Assembly: GCA_964420125.1 (NCBI GenBank)
Contig: CAYQQQ010000008.1
Coordinates: 1 to 64,000, forward strand
Source of the DNA: CAYQQQ01 sp964420125
GTDB lineage: Bacteria; Actinomycetota; Acidimicrobiia; Acidimicrobiales; Microtrichaceae
Length of the DNA stretch: 64,000 bases
Direction of reading: 5' to 3'
Below the pieces are notes generated by a model. That model saw only the letters and a program-made list of their open reading frames with translations. It was not told the origin of the DNA and did not search any database. Below are positions 15,659 through 26,543 of this stretch, piece after piece. Both the position numbers and the translations under genes were made by a program. How positions within the stretch are numbered: position 1 is the stretch's first letter; each line of letters starts with the position of its first letter.

Positions 15659-16525
15659 GTGAGTTCACGAAAGACACTGATCCTCATCGGAGCGCTGCTG
15701 GTCGGAGGGCTGGCCGCCTTCCTCACCCTGGGCTACGTCCGGGGGGTCGAGAAGCGGGTGGATCAGGACACGGAGCTGGTGGAGGTAGTGGTGGCCGCAG
15801 CCCCGATCGCCAAGGGCGAGGAGGCCTCCGCCGCAGTCGTCGCCAAGTCGCTGGTGATGGCGGAGCGACCGAGGCGAAACATCCCCTCGAACGCCGTGCG
15901 GCGCCTCGCCGACGTCGAGGGACAGATCGCGGCGATCGACCTCGGGGGTGGCGAGGTCGTGACCAGCACGATGTTCGGCTCCGCTGCAGACCTCACCGGC
16001 TCTCGCTCCGCTGCGCTGGAGGACGGCAACGTGGCCATCACCGTGGCGGTCGACCAGGCGTCGGTCAGCGGCAACCTGATCCAGCCGGGCGACCTGGTGA
16101 ACATCCTCGTGCGCTACCACGTGGCGGGGCCGGACACCGGAGGCGATCCAGCAGCCGCTGCGGAGACCAGCACCGACGAGCCGCTGTCCACCGACGGCCA
16201 GGGCGCCAACCTGTTCCGGCCGGCCAGCTACGTCATGCAGGCGGTCAAGGTGTTCGCAGTGGGCACCGACGCCGGCACCGCAGTCGCCCAGGAGACACCC
16301 GCCGAAGGCGAGGAGGCACAGGCAGCTCCGTCGGCCTTCCTCACGGTGCAGGTCCCGCCGGAGCAGGCGTCGCTGCTCGCCTCGGTGCGGGACGCCGAGA
16401 TGTACGTCACGCTGGTGCCGCCTGACTACGAGCCCCGGCCCATCCCGTTGGTCACCTCGCTGCCCGCCCTGCCCGGCGAGCTCGGCCAGACACCGTACGG
16501 CGACGAGAGCGCGGCCGGTGAGTGA
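15659..16525 (+). CDS. cpaB: Flp pilus assembly protein CpaB/RcpC-like (SAF domain)
   Basis: 288 residues. One N-terminal membrane anchor (about 6-25, LILIGALLVGGLAAFLTLGY) is followed by an SAF domain (about 41-110, VVVAAAPIAKGEEASAAVV) and a CpaB-type region with VDQASVSGNLIQPGDLVNILVRY. In Tad systems this protein acts at the envelope as part of the pilus or secretion channel. The start GTG at 15659 has GGAG eleven bases upstream. Residues 155-215 form an Ala/Glu/Thr-rich insertion. The gene overlaps cpaE by eight bases and begins the Tad cluster. Confidence 0.85.
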   Translation: MSSRKTLILIGALLVGGLAAFLTLGYVRGVEKRVDQDTELVEVVVAAAPIAKGEEASAAVVAKSLVMAERPRRNIPSNAVRRLADVEGQIAAIDLGGGEVVTSTMFGSAADLTGSRSAALEDGNVAITVAVDQASVSGNLIQPGDLVNILVRYHVAGPDTGGDPAAAAETSTDEPLSTDGQGANLFRPASYVMQAVKVFAVGTDAGTAVAQETPAEGEEAQAAPSAFLTVQVPPEQASLLASVRDAEMYVTLVPPDYEPRPIPLVTSLPALPGELGQTPYGDESAAGE

Positions 16526-17762
16526 CATCGTGACCACCGGCGAGACGCAGTCCAGGGACGCTGCGGCACCAGCCGCGCCGCAGCCCTCGGTGCAGGTCTC
16601 CGTGGCGGTGGTCGAGTTCGACGTGCCCACCCGGGAGCGCATCATGGCGCTGCTCGGTGAGGGGGTGACCCCCTTCACGACCCTGGAGGAGCTGACGTCG
16701 CGCCTCACCGGGGCGATGCCCGTGGTGGCGGTGCTCGGACCTTCGTGCACGACCCCCGAGACCCTGTCGATGATCGAGCGGGTGCACTACCAGTACCCGT
16801 TCCTCGCCACCGTGCTCGTCGTCGGCGAGCTCAGCACCTCGCTGCTGCAGCAGGCGCTGCGTGCCGGCGTGCGGGACGTGATCGCGCTCACCGGTGAGGC
16901 AGGGAGCCTGGCTCACGCGGTGCAGCGGGTGGCCGTCACCCTGGACGTCGGCCAGCGTCCCGCCTCGCCCTCCGGCGCGCCGTCGGACTCGGAGGACTAC
17001 ACGGTGCCGGTCAACGGCCGGGTGCTGTCCATCTTCTCCACGAAGGGCGGTGCGGGGAAGTCCATGCTGGCGACCTCGCTGGCGGCGACGCTCGCCCAGC
17101 GGTCGGACCTGCCGGTGGCGCTGGTGGACGCGGACCTGCAGTTCGGCGACGTGGCCGTGATGCTGAAGCTCAGCCCCACCCACACGATCGTGGATGCGGT
17201 CGCCGTGCTCGACCGGATGGACTCGGCGATGCTGGACAGCCTGCTGGTCACCCACGAGCCGACCGGGCTGAGGGTGCTGCCCGCCCCCCTGGAGCCGGCG
17301 TTCGCCGACCAGGTGTCCGCCAGCGACATGGCCTCCATCGTGGACCTGCTGCGGAGCTTCTGCGCCTTCGTGATCGTCGACACCCCGGCCTACTTCAACG
17401 ACGTGGTCCTCGGCCTGCTGGAGACCTCCGACGAGGTGCTGCTGGTGGCGGGGATGGACATCCCCAACATCAAGAACGTGAAGATCGGTCTGCAGACGCT
17501 CCGCCTGCTCGACACGCCGATGGAGAAGATCCACCTGGTGCTGAACCGGGCCAACACCAAGGTGAAGCTGGACGTGTCGGAGGTGGAGAAGACCCTCGGC
17601 ATCAAGGCCGAGGTGCTGGTCCCCAGCGACATCGTCGTGCCTCAGGGCGTGAACAAGGGCGAGCCGGTGGTGACCTTCGCCCCGAAGTCGGGGGTGGCCA
17701 AGGCGATCGAGTCGCTGGCCGACCGGATCCTGCCGCGCGAGAGCTCGAAGCGCCGGCGCTGA
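16518..17762 (+). CDS. cpaE: CpaE-like MinD/ParA-family ATPase
   Basis: 414 residues. An N-terminal degenerate receiver-like domain (about 25-130) lacks a clear phosphoacceptor. The MinD-type ATPase domain carries the deviant Walker A FSTKGGAGKSMLA (about 172-183), VALVDADLQFGDVA and the later VIVDTPAYFNDVV. CpaE family members place Tad machinery at a chosen cell site. The C-terminal KVKLDVSEVEKTLGIKAEVLVPSD matches pilus-assembly ATPases rather than chromosome-partition ParA. The start GTG at 16518 lies inside the cpaB end, and the stop is 16 bases before the cpaF start with a GAGGAGGA Shine-Dalgarno between them. Confidence 0.9.
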   Translation: MSDIVTTGETQSRDAAAPAAPQPSVQVSVAVVEFDVPTRERIMALLGEGVTPFTTLEELTSRLTGAMPVVAVLGPSCTTPETLSMIERVHYQYPFLATVLVVGELSTSLLQQALRAGVRDVIALTGEAGSLAHAVQRVAVTLDVGQRPASPSGAPSDSEDYTVPVNGRVLSIFSTKGGAGKSMLATSLAATLAQRSDLPVALVDADLQFGDVAVMLKLSPTHTIVDAVAVLDRMDSAMLDSLLVTHEPTGLRVLPAPLEPAFADQVSASDMASIVDLLRSFCAFVIVDTPAYFNDVVLGLLETSDEVLLVAGMDIPNIKNVKIGLQTLRLLDTPMEKIHLVLNRANTKVKLDVSEVEKTLGIKAEVLVPSDIVVPQGVNKGEPVVTFAPKSGVAKAIESLADRILPRESSKRRR

Positions 17763-17778
17763 CGAGGAGGACTGAACC

Positions 17779-19508
<1,730 letters not shown>

Positions 19509-19512
<4 letters not shown>

Positions 19513-21413
19513 GACGTCGCACCGGGACGCTCGCTGCAGGGCTGGTGGTGTGCCTGCCGCTGCTGGTGTTCGCTGCGGTGGGACCGGTCGGCGCCCAGGA
19601 GTCCGGGGAGCCGGCCGACTCGGTGCGCGTCGAGCAGGTCGATGCCCGGGAGGATCCGTGGGTGATCACGGGCACCGCGTCGCAGGATCCGTCGATTCAG
19701 GTCGACGGCTCCCCGGCGGACGCCGAGGTCCGTCGCGGCGGCATCGCCACCGACGTCGTGGTGGTGATCGACAACGACCGCTCCCTCGGCAACGGCACGG
19801 TGCAGCTCGCCAAGGCGGCCGCAGCCGAGCTGGTGCCGGGGGCGCACGGGATCTCCCGTGTCGCGGTGGTCAGCACCGCCAGGGAGGGTGCCGCTCAGGA
19901 GACCGGCTGGACGAGCTCCCCGGCGCGGGTGGAGGAGGCCCTCGAGGGGATCCAGCAGACCGGCGATGCCGCGACCTGGGATGCCTTGGCGCGGGCTGCG
20001 AGCCTGCTCGACTCCTCGGACGCGCCCTCACGGCGGGTGGTGGCGATCGTCGCATCGGGGGACAAGCTCTCGACCTCGAGTGCGGGCGAGGTCGAGCGGC
20101 TCATGCGCCTCGACGGGAGCCGTCTCGACGTGATCGTGCTCCCGAAGGGGGCCGACACCGCCACCCTCGGCCTCCTGGTCACCCAGCTCGGCGGGTCGTT
20201 GCGCTCCGTGTCCAGCGATGAGGACCTCGATGCCGCGACCCAGACCGTCGCCGCGCAGCTCGACGGCCAGTTCGAGATGCGCGTGCCCGCACCGGAGGGG
20301 AGCGCTCCCGAGCTGGCCGTGTCGGCGGGTGAGGCGAACCAGGTGATCGAGGGCAACCCGGGCGATCTCCAGGTGGGGGCGACGGAGCTGCTGCCGGCTG
20401 CCCCCTCCCCGTCGCTGACCGACCGGCTCCTGGCGAGCTCCCTCGTGCACTGGGCGGCGCTGGCGCTGCTGGTGGCGGCGGTCGGCGCCGCGGTGTGGGC
20501 ACTGCTGTCGCTGGTGGTCCCCGACCGCGACAGCCTCAAGAACCGGCTCAGCGTCTACGAGGAGTCCGAGGCGGAAGGCGAGGAGGAGGGCTCGTCCCAG
20601 GGGATGACGACGGTGCCGATCCTGCAGCGGGCGGTCGCCCTCACCAGCGAGGTCGCCGAGAAGCAAGGCGTCCTCGAAGGCGTGGAGGTGAGCCTGGAGC
20701 GGGCGAACCTGCCGTTGCGCGCCGCGGAGGCGATGTTCTTCGTGGGGATCGCCGCCCTGCTGATCGGTGCGTTCACGATGGTGCTCACCCGCAACATCGT
20801 GCTCGCCCTGATCGCCGTGGTCCTGTGCGTGGTCCTGCCCAAGCTGGCGCTCAACATGAAGGTGCGGTCGCGCCAGAAGAAGTTCGTGGCCCAGCTTCCG
20901 GACATGCTGTCGCTGCTGGCGGGCACCTTGAAGGCCGGCTACTCCATCACCCAGGGCTTCGAGGCGGTGTCCCAGGAGATCTCCGATCCGATGGGTCGTG
21001 AGCTCCGCCGGGTCGTGACCGAGCACCGACTGGGCCGAACCCTGGAGGACGCCCTCGATGCCACCGCCGCTCGCATGGGCAGCGACGACTTCGAGTGGAC
21101 GGTGATGGCCATCAAGATCCAACGCGAGGTGGGCGGCAACCTGGCCGAGCTCCTCCTGACCGTGGCCAACACCATGACCGAGCGCGAACGGCTCCGCCGG
21201 GAGGTCGCCACCCTCACCGCCGAGGGAAGGATCTCGGCCATCATCCTCGGCCTGCTGCCGCCAGGCCTGGCCGCCGTCATGTTCGTCATGAACCCCGAGT
21301 ACATCAAGGCGCTCTTCACCCCCGGCTTCGGCTACCTGATGGTGGGGTTGTCGGTGATCGCCATGGTGGTGGGGTTCGCCTGGATGCGGAAGATCATCAC
21401 GATCGAGGCCTGA
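19509..21413 (+). CDS. tadB: TadB-type inner-membrane protein fused to an exported vWA-like domain
   Basis: 634 residues. An N-terminal signal peptide (about 1-33, ending VGPVGAQE) precedes a von Willebrand A-like domain (about 80-250; TDVVVVIDNDRS, then VVAIVASGDKL and LDVIVLPKGAD). The first metal site reads DNDRS rather than DxSxS, so metal binding may be altered. A transmembrane helix (about 312-340) leads to a T2SSF domain (about 465-560; MLSLLAGTLKAGYSITQGFE) with further helices, the normal TadB platform. The platform would interact with CpaF, while the vWA-like part faces outward. The GTG start overlaps the cpaF stop by four bases. Confidence 0.9.
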
Positions 21414-21414
21414 G

Positions 21415-22341
21415 ATGTCACCCATGTTGCTCCTCGCTGCCCTCCTGGCCGCCGCCGCAGTGGCACTGGCGATCTTCGCCGTGCTGTCGGAGGTGGAGGA
21501 GCGCCAGACCATCCGCGAGACCCTGCGCCAGCTCGACGGCTACGAGGTGGAGAGCACGCGCGACCAGGAGCTGCTCGAGTCGTTGAGCACCCGTGCGGTC
21601 CAGCCCGTGGTCGCCGCCTTCGGCCAGCTCGGGCAGCGGTTCACCCCCGTCGGCTACATGGAGAAGATCCGCCACAAGTTCGTGTGGGCGGGTGAGCACG
21701 ACCCGTCCAAGGTGGACCGCTTCCTGGCGATCCGCGTGGTGACCATCGGGTTGGCGGCGGTGGTGTTCCTGGCGGTGTTCGTGCTCGGACTGTTCCCCTT
21801 CAGCGGCATCATGCGGCTGGGGTTCGGCGCGCTGGTGATGTTCGCGCTGGTGATGGGCCCCGATGCCATGCTCAACCGACGCATCGCGGAGCGCCGCCAC
21901 GACATCCAGGTGGCGCTGCCGGACGTGCTGGACCTGCTCGTGATCTCCGTGGAGGCGGGCCTCGGCTTCGAACAGGCCCTCGACCGGGTGATCCACTCGG
22001 TGCCCGGGCCGCTCAGCGACGAGTTCTCCCGCATGCTGGGCGAGACCCGGGCCGGGGCGAACCGCAGCGACGCCATGCGGGCGATGGACACCCGCTGCAA
22101 CGTCCCGGAGCTGCGCTCGTTCGTGATGGCCATCATCCAGGCCGACACCTTCGGCGTGTCCATCGGCCGCGTCCTGAGGGCGCAGTCGGAGGAGATGCGG
22201 GTGAAGCGGCGCCAGCTGGCCGAGGAGAAGGCGCAGAAGGCGCCGGTCAAGATGCTCATCCCGATGGTGTTCTGCATCTTCCCTGCGCTCTTCGCCGTGG
22301 TGTTGGGTCCGGCGATCATCCAGATACAAAAGGACCTGTGA
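21415..22341 (+). CDS. tadC: TadC-type inner-membrane platform protein
   Basis: 308 residues with one T2SSF domain (about 170-290; LPDVLDLLVISVEAGLGFEQALDRVIHSVPGPLSDEF) and about four membrane helices (1-22, 105-130, 132-150, 280-302). It partners TadB in the inner-membrane platform of the Flp pilus or Tad secretion machine. The ATG lies two bases after the tadB stop. The stop overlaps the next gene by GTGA. No pilin (flp), TadE/F/G pseudopilin or prepilin peptidase gene follows, so these must lie elsewhere if the machine is complete. Confidence 0.93.
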   Translation: MSPMLLLAALLAAAAVALAIFAVLSEVEERQTIRETLRQLDGYEVESTRDQELLESLSTRAVQPVVAAFGQLGQRFTPVGYMEKIRHKFVWAGEHDPSKVDRFLAIRVVTIGLAAVVFLAVFVLGLFPFSGIMRLGFGALVMFALVMGPDAMLNRRIAERRHDIQVALPDVLDLLVISVEAGLGFEQALDRVIHSVPGPLSDEFSRMLGETRAGANRSDAMRAMDTRCNVPELRSFVMAIIQADTFGVSIGRVLRAQSEEMRVKRRQLAEEKAQKAPVKMLIPMVFCIFPALFAVVLGPAIIQIQKDL

Positions 22342-24014
22342 ACGACGCGCTCCGTGCCGAGCGGGCGACCGCCTGGCTGTTCGCCGGGGCTGTCGCCGTG
22401 GGCGCGGCAGGACCGGTGAGGGACAACAGCCTCTTCACCCACCTCGCCACCGGCCGGCTCCAGGTGCGCGACGGGCTGCCCGAGCGCAACCCCTTCCTGT
22501 GGACCAGCACCGACTTCCCGGTGCCCAGCTGGTGGTGGTCGGGGCTGCTGGGTCGTGCCGAGCAGGTGTTCGGCTTCGCCGGGGTGAGGTTGGTGACCGT
22601 GGCGTTCGCCGCCGCGCTCGGGTGCTTGCTGGTGAGGGTGGCACGGCCCGCCGACCACCCCGGCGCGCCGAGTCGGCGGCTGCTGGCACAGGTGCTCCCC
22701 GCTGCGGTGACCGCCGTGCTGCTGGTTCCCTTCCTCAACGGTAGGCCCCACCTGGCCGGGTTCGTGGCCCTGGCCCTGGCGCTGGTCGTGTGGCGCGAGC
22801 GCCGTTCCCCGTGGTGGCTGGTGGCGGTGTTCGCCGCCTGGGTGAACCTGCACGGGTCGTGGCTCTACGGCGTGGCCGTCCTGGTGCTCCTGGGCGTCGC
22901 CGAGTCGATCGACCTGCGCCGGCCGGTCTGGGATCGGCTGCGATGGCTGGGTGCCGCAGCGGGAGGACTGGTGCTCGGGGGGCTCGCCTATCCCGATCGG
23001 TTCCGCTTGCTGCTGCTCCCGACCGAGCAGTTCGGCGACGAGCAGGCCCGCCAGGCGGTGCGCCTCTACCGCGAGTGGCAGCCGCCGGGCTTCGACAGCC
23101 CGTTGGGGTGGGTGTTCGCCGTGGTGGCCGTGCTGGCGCTCTACGGCGTGCTGCGGGGACGGAGCAACGTCGGCGGACCCTCACCGGAGGTGGACGCCAC
23201 CGGTGGGCCGGTGATGCCCGACGCTTCCCTCGGGGAACCGGGAACGCCGCAGGTCACGGTGCCTCCTGTCCCCCTCGCCGTCGCCGCCGGCGCGGGCGCG
23301 ACGGCCGTGACCACCCCGGGGATCGCACCGGTGGACGCACCGGCACCGCCTCGTGACCACGAGCCGGTTGCGGGGGACCGTGCCGCGGACGCGCCGGTGT
23401 CGATGCCGCTCGGCCCGCGATGGGGCTCCGCTGCTGCGGTGGTGGTCCTGGCGGTCATGGGCCTGGGCGCCACCCGACTGCTGCCCATCGCCGCCATCAC
23501 GCTCTCGGCCTACGCCGCGACCGGCATCGAGGGAGTCTCCAGCATCGCCGTTCCGGGACGCGCCGCGCGCCGTGCGATGACGGTCGTGGGTGTGGCGCTG
23601 CTGGTGGCGGCGACCGTGCGTGCGGTGCGACCGCCGATGCTCGACCTCCAGCCCTATCCGGTGGACGAGGTGGACTGGTTGGAGGAGCGGGGCCTGGTGG
23701 CCGAGCCCGGGGTCGCGGTGGTGGCACCGGACTACGTGGGCAACTACCTGGAGCTCCGCTACGGCGAGCAGGCGAACGTCTGGGTCGACGACCGCGCCTC
23801 GGTGGAGACCTTCCTGGACTACGAGCGGTTGCAGCACCTGAGCGGCGACTGGGAGGAGAGCCTGGCCGAGGCCCGGCCCGACGTGGTGCTCTGGGAGCGC
23901 GACGAACCGCTGGCTGCCGAGCTGTCCCGCGACCCTGCCTGGGTGAGCGGGCTCACCACGGATCGCTACCTCGTGCTCTGTCGCGCAGAGACCGTCGGGG
24001 CTCGCTGCGTCTGA
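22338..24014 (+). CDS. Polytopic membrane protein, possibly GT-C-like
   Basis: 558 residues with about ten hydrophobic helices. The N-terminal segment SLFTHLATGRLQVRDGLPERNPFLWTS followed by PSWWWSGLLGR and later VNLHGSWLYGVAVLVLL resembles a family of membrane proteins with the GT-C glycosyltransferase layout (an acidic first loop, then HL.tGr...G.lP). A variable Pro/Ala/Thr-rich loop (about 275-360) splits the helices, and the C-terminal 110 residues are soluble (VDWLEERGLVAEPGVAVVAPDYVGNYLELRYG). The GTG overlaps the tadC stop, so it is probably the last gene of the Tad transcript. Its 3' end overlaps the convergent acyltransferase gene by 62 bases. Function is unproven. Confidence 0.6.
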   Translation: MNDALRAERATAWLFAGAVAVGAAGPVRDNSLFTHLATGRLQVRDGLPERNPFLWTSTDFPVPSWWWSGLLGRAEQVFGFAGVRLVTVAFAAALGCLLVRVARPADHPGAPSRRLLAQVLPAAVTAVLLVPFLNGRPHLAGFVALALALVVWRERRSPWWLVAVFAAWVNLHGSWLYGVAVLVLLGVAESIDLRRPVWDRLRWLGAAAGGLVLGGLAYPDRFRLLLLPTEQFGDEQARQAVRLYREWQPPGFDSPLGWVFAVVAVLALYGVLRGRSNVGGPSPEVDATGGPVMPDASLGEPGTPQVTVPPVPLAVAAGAGATAVTTPGIAPVDAPAPPRDHEPVAGDRAADAPVSMPLGPRWGSAAAVVVLAVMGLGATRLLPIAAITLSAYAATGIEGVSSIAVPGRAARRAMTVVGVALLVAATVRAVRPPMLDLQPYPVDEVDWLEERGLVAEPGVAVVAPDYVGNYLELRYGEQANVWVDDRASVETFLDYERLQHLSGDWEESLAEARPDVVLWERDEPLAAELSRDPAWVSGLTTDRYLVLCRAETVGARCV

Positions 24015-24954
24015 GCTGGCGGGCGGAGCGGGCCCAGTCGCGTCGCCACGACGCCCCTTCGGGGCCCCGCAGCGAGGGCGTCTCGTCCCGGGCGGCCCTG
24101 AGGCGTGCCTGGTACCAGTCGGTGCCGGATTCGTCGGCGATGCGTTCGAGTGCGGCCTCGATGCGGGGGGCGAAGCGGCGGGCGTCGAGCTCGCCGGCCC
24201 ACATGGGTTCGCCGAAGCTCACCGTCACCCGCTGGGGGTCCGGTCGGCCGGCCCCCTTGGGCAGCACCCGGTCGGTGCCGTCGATGTGGATCGGCACCAC
24301 CGGAACCTCGCAGCGCGCCGCCAGGTAGGCGGCCCCGCCCTTGTGGGGTTGACCCCAGCCGTCGGGGCTGCGGCCTCCCTCGGGGAAGATCAGCAGGGAG
24401 CAGCCCTCCTCGATCAGCTCCGCGGCTCGGGTGGCGGAGCGGCGGGACACCTTGTGGCGTTCCATGGGGATGGCTCCCCACGCCCACGACGCCAGCGCCG
24501 CCTTGGGGCGGGAGTCGAAGAAGTAGTCGGCGGCGGCGACCACGACGGTGTCGTGGCGCCAGGGCCGAGGGAGGCAGTGCAGCAGGAGCGCGGTGTCGAG
24601 GTGGCTGTGGTGGTTGGCCACGAAGAGGACCGGGCCCTCGAGCTCGTCCAGGCGGTCCCGTCCGCGCACCTCGGGGAGGCAGAGCGCGGTGATGACGGCC
24701 CGACCGACGGTCTCCTGGGCGGCGATGCGGCTCCAGCGGGCCCACGGGGAGCGGGCCCACTCCGCGTCGTAGCGGTCGCCCAGCGCCGGCCCGGGCACGG
24801 GTTCCACCCCGACCGGGGTGGGCGCGGCGGTGTAGGGGAACCCGGCGGAGCGCAGTCGAGCCACGGGGCGGGGTCGGCGGGCGGCGAGGCTGACGAGGCG
24901 TTCCGTCGCCCGCTCCCGCCAGCCTTCGGTCGGGGGACGGGTCGACAGGCTCAC
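23953..24954 (-). CDS. 1-acyl-sn-glycerol-3-phosphate acyltransferase-like (PlsC family)
   Basis: 333 residues. The acyltransferase motifs are intact: ANHHSHLDTALLL (HxxxxD), a motif II region ending AIPMERHKVSRR, FPEGGRSPDGW (motif III) and VPVVPIHIDGTDR (motif IV). The protein transfers acyl chains to glycerolipids or a related alcohol. The N-terminal 90 residues precede the domain and carry no clear membrane helix. It is the last gene of the ddl operon; its GTG start overlaps the LarA-like stop by four bases. The neighbouring reductase and dehydrogenase genes suggest that it acylates an unusual alcohol rather than being the housekeeping PlsC (inference). Confidence 0.85.
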   Translation of the reverse strand: MSLSTRPPTEGWRERATERLVSLAARRPRPVARLRSAGFPYTAAPTPVGVEPVPGPALGDRYDAEWARSPWARWSRIAAQETVGRAVITALCLPEVRGRDRLDELEGPVLFVANHHSHLDTALLLHCLPRPWRHDTVVVAAADYFFDSRPKAALASWAWGAIPMERHKVSRRSATRAAELIEEGCSLLIFPEGGRSPDGWGQPHKGGAAYLAARCEVPVVPIHIDGTDRVLPKGAGRPDPQRVTVSFGEPMWAGELDARRFAPRIEAALERIADESGTDWYQARLRAARDETPSLRGPEGASWRRDWARSARQLRRSEPRRSLRDRARGSDPW

Positions 24955-26543
24955 CGCACCTCCGCCATGGCCAGGGGAGGGTTCTTGAAGTAGGTGACGG
25001 TGGGGGAGGGGCCGACCACGTCGGTCGCCATCTCCAGGGCATCGGCGAGGGTCGAGGCCGGCCGGTAGCCGAGGCGCCGCACGGTGGGCGGGTCGCCGCC
25101 CACGATGATCACCCCGCCGAGGTGCTCCAGGGCGTGCGCTCCCCAATACCACATGTAGAACGGGTGGACGCCGTGGTAGGCGTGGCCCGTGCGGTAGAGG
25201 TGGCGGTACCACTCGTCCTCGGCGTAGCGGCGCTCGAAGCGCTGCTCCATCTCCACCGGATCGGTGGTCTCGGCGAGCACCTCCTCGAAGAAGTCGATGT
25301 AGCTGGGGTGGTGCACCGGGTGGAAGACCGGGGTCGTGGGGTGGTGCAGGATCAGCACGCCGCCCTCGCGCACCAGCGGCCGGCCCCGGTACATGTTGAA
25401 CAGGTACCCGAGGCCCAGGCAGTGCACCAGGATCGGGTTCATGATCGAGTTCACGTTGTAGGGGCAGATGTAGGGGAGGCCCAGCAGCAGCACGTCGGTC
25501 TGGCCCTCCACCTCCACCTGCTGCTGGCGCAGCACGTGCTCGGTGGTGCGGGCGTGCACCGCCTCCACCTCCCCGGCCTGCACCGAGGTGAGCCCGTAGG
25601 GCGCCCGCCAGGTCTGCATCGCCCGTCGGCGCATCGAGGGCGACAGCCGGTCGAGCCCGGCGCGCAACGCCACGAACGTCGCCCGGTCCTTGGCCCCCCA
25701 CTCCCACTCGCGCTTGGCCAGCACCGCCATCGGGCCGTCGCCGAAGAGGTCGTTGTTCACCGTGGTCTCGATCTGGAACACCTTGATGCCGGCGTCGCGC
25801 AGCACCTCCCCCTGGCGCCAGTTCCGTCTGTGCAGCTCGGAGTGGTCCCGGTCCATGAACGAGCGGCTCTGGCGCATGGTGTGCACGTTGTGGTGGTGGC
25901 GCAGCGCCTGGTAGCCGGACAGCCCGGTGGCGGTGGACTTCCAGCCGCCGTCCATGCTCACCAGGTTGATGTTGACGTACACGACCAGGTCGCTCTCGGC
26001 GGCGCGCCGGGAGATCTGCACCTCCTCGCCGTGGCGGGTCTCGCCGACCAGCACGAGGCCGTCGGGGTCCTCGGCGTCGTGGTTGTAGAGCTGACCCCGG
26101 GGGGCGAAGGCGTCGTAGACGCGGTCGCCGACGGCGTGGCGCAGCTCGTCCTCGGTCATGCGGCGGTGCAGGGCCAGCGCGGCGATGAGGTGCACGTCGT
26201 CGACGCCGGCCTCCGCGGCCAGGTCGAGCACCGCTTCGATCACCCGCTGGCGGATGTCGGGCCGGCGCATGGGGGGCAGGGGGAGGGAGACGTCGTCGAA
26301 GGCGATGGTGAGCTTCATGCCCGCGAACAGCAGGGCGGGCAGCGGTTCGCTGTCGAGGGGTTCGAGCAGGGCCCGGCGGATGGCGGCGTCGGGTGCCTCG
26401 AGGGGCTCCAGCGGTTCCGGTGGGTAGACGATGCGCGAGCGGCCGGGCGGCAGCTTCTCGAGGCGGAGCTGCTCTCCGTGGTGGACCAGCACGGGTGGGG
26501 TGGATCGGTCGACCTCCAGGACGAGTCCGGGGCGGGGGGTCAC
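24951..26543 (-). CDS. LarA-like protein (lactate racemase / DUF2088 family)
   Basis: 530 residues, longer than the roughly 420 of LarA. The N-terminal domain has LLFAGMKLTIAFDDVSLPLPP and IAALALHRRMTEDELRHAVG, the equivalent of the GTHRPMT segment with its His kept. The loop VNINLVSMDGGWKSTATGLSGY keeps GGxK, where the nickel-pincer cofactor lysine lies in LarA, but the usual Pro-His before it appears changed. The C-terminal 200 residues (HHPTTPVFHPVHHPSYIDFF, YMWYWGAHALEHLGGVIIVGG) are His/Tyr-rich. True lactate racemase activity is doubtful; a 2-hydroxyacid or alkyl substrate epimerase is possible. It overlaps both operon neighbours by four bases. Confidence 0.7.
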   Translation of the reverse strand: MTPRPGLVLEVDRSTPPVLVHHGEQLRLEKLPPGRSRIVYPPEPLEPLEAPDAAIRRALLEPLDSEPLPALLFAGMKLTIAFDDVSLPLPPMRRPDIRQRVIEAVLDLAAEAGVDDVHLIAALALHRRMTEDELRHAVGDRVYDAFAPRGQLYNHDAEDPDGLVLVGETRHGEEVQISRRAAESDLVVYVNINLVSMDGGWKSTATGLSGYQALRHHHNVHTMRQSRSFMDRDHSELHRRNWRQGEVLRDAGIKVFQIETTVNNDLFGDGPMAVLAKREWEWGAKDRATFVALRAGLDRLSPSMRRRAMQTWRAPYGLTSVQAGEVEAVHARTTEHVLRQQQVEVEGQTDVLLLGLPYICPYNVNSIMNPILVHCLGLGYLFNMYRGRPLVREGGVLILHHPTTPVFHPVHHPSYIDFFEEVLAETTDPVEMEQRFERRYAEDEWYRHLYRTGHAYHGVHPFYMWYWGAHALEHLGGVIIVGGDPPTVRRLGYRPASTLADALEMATDVVGPSPTVTYFKNPPLAMAEVR

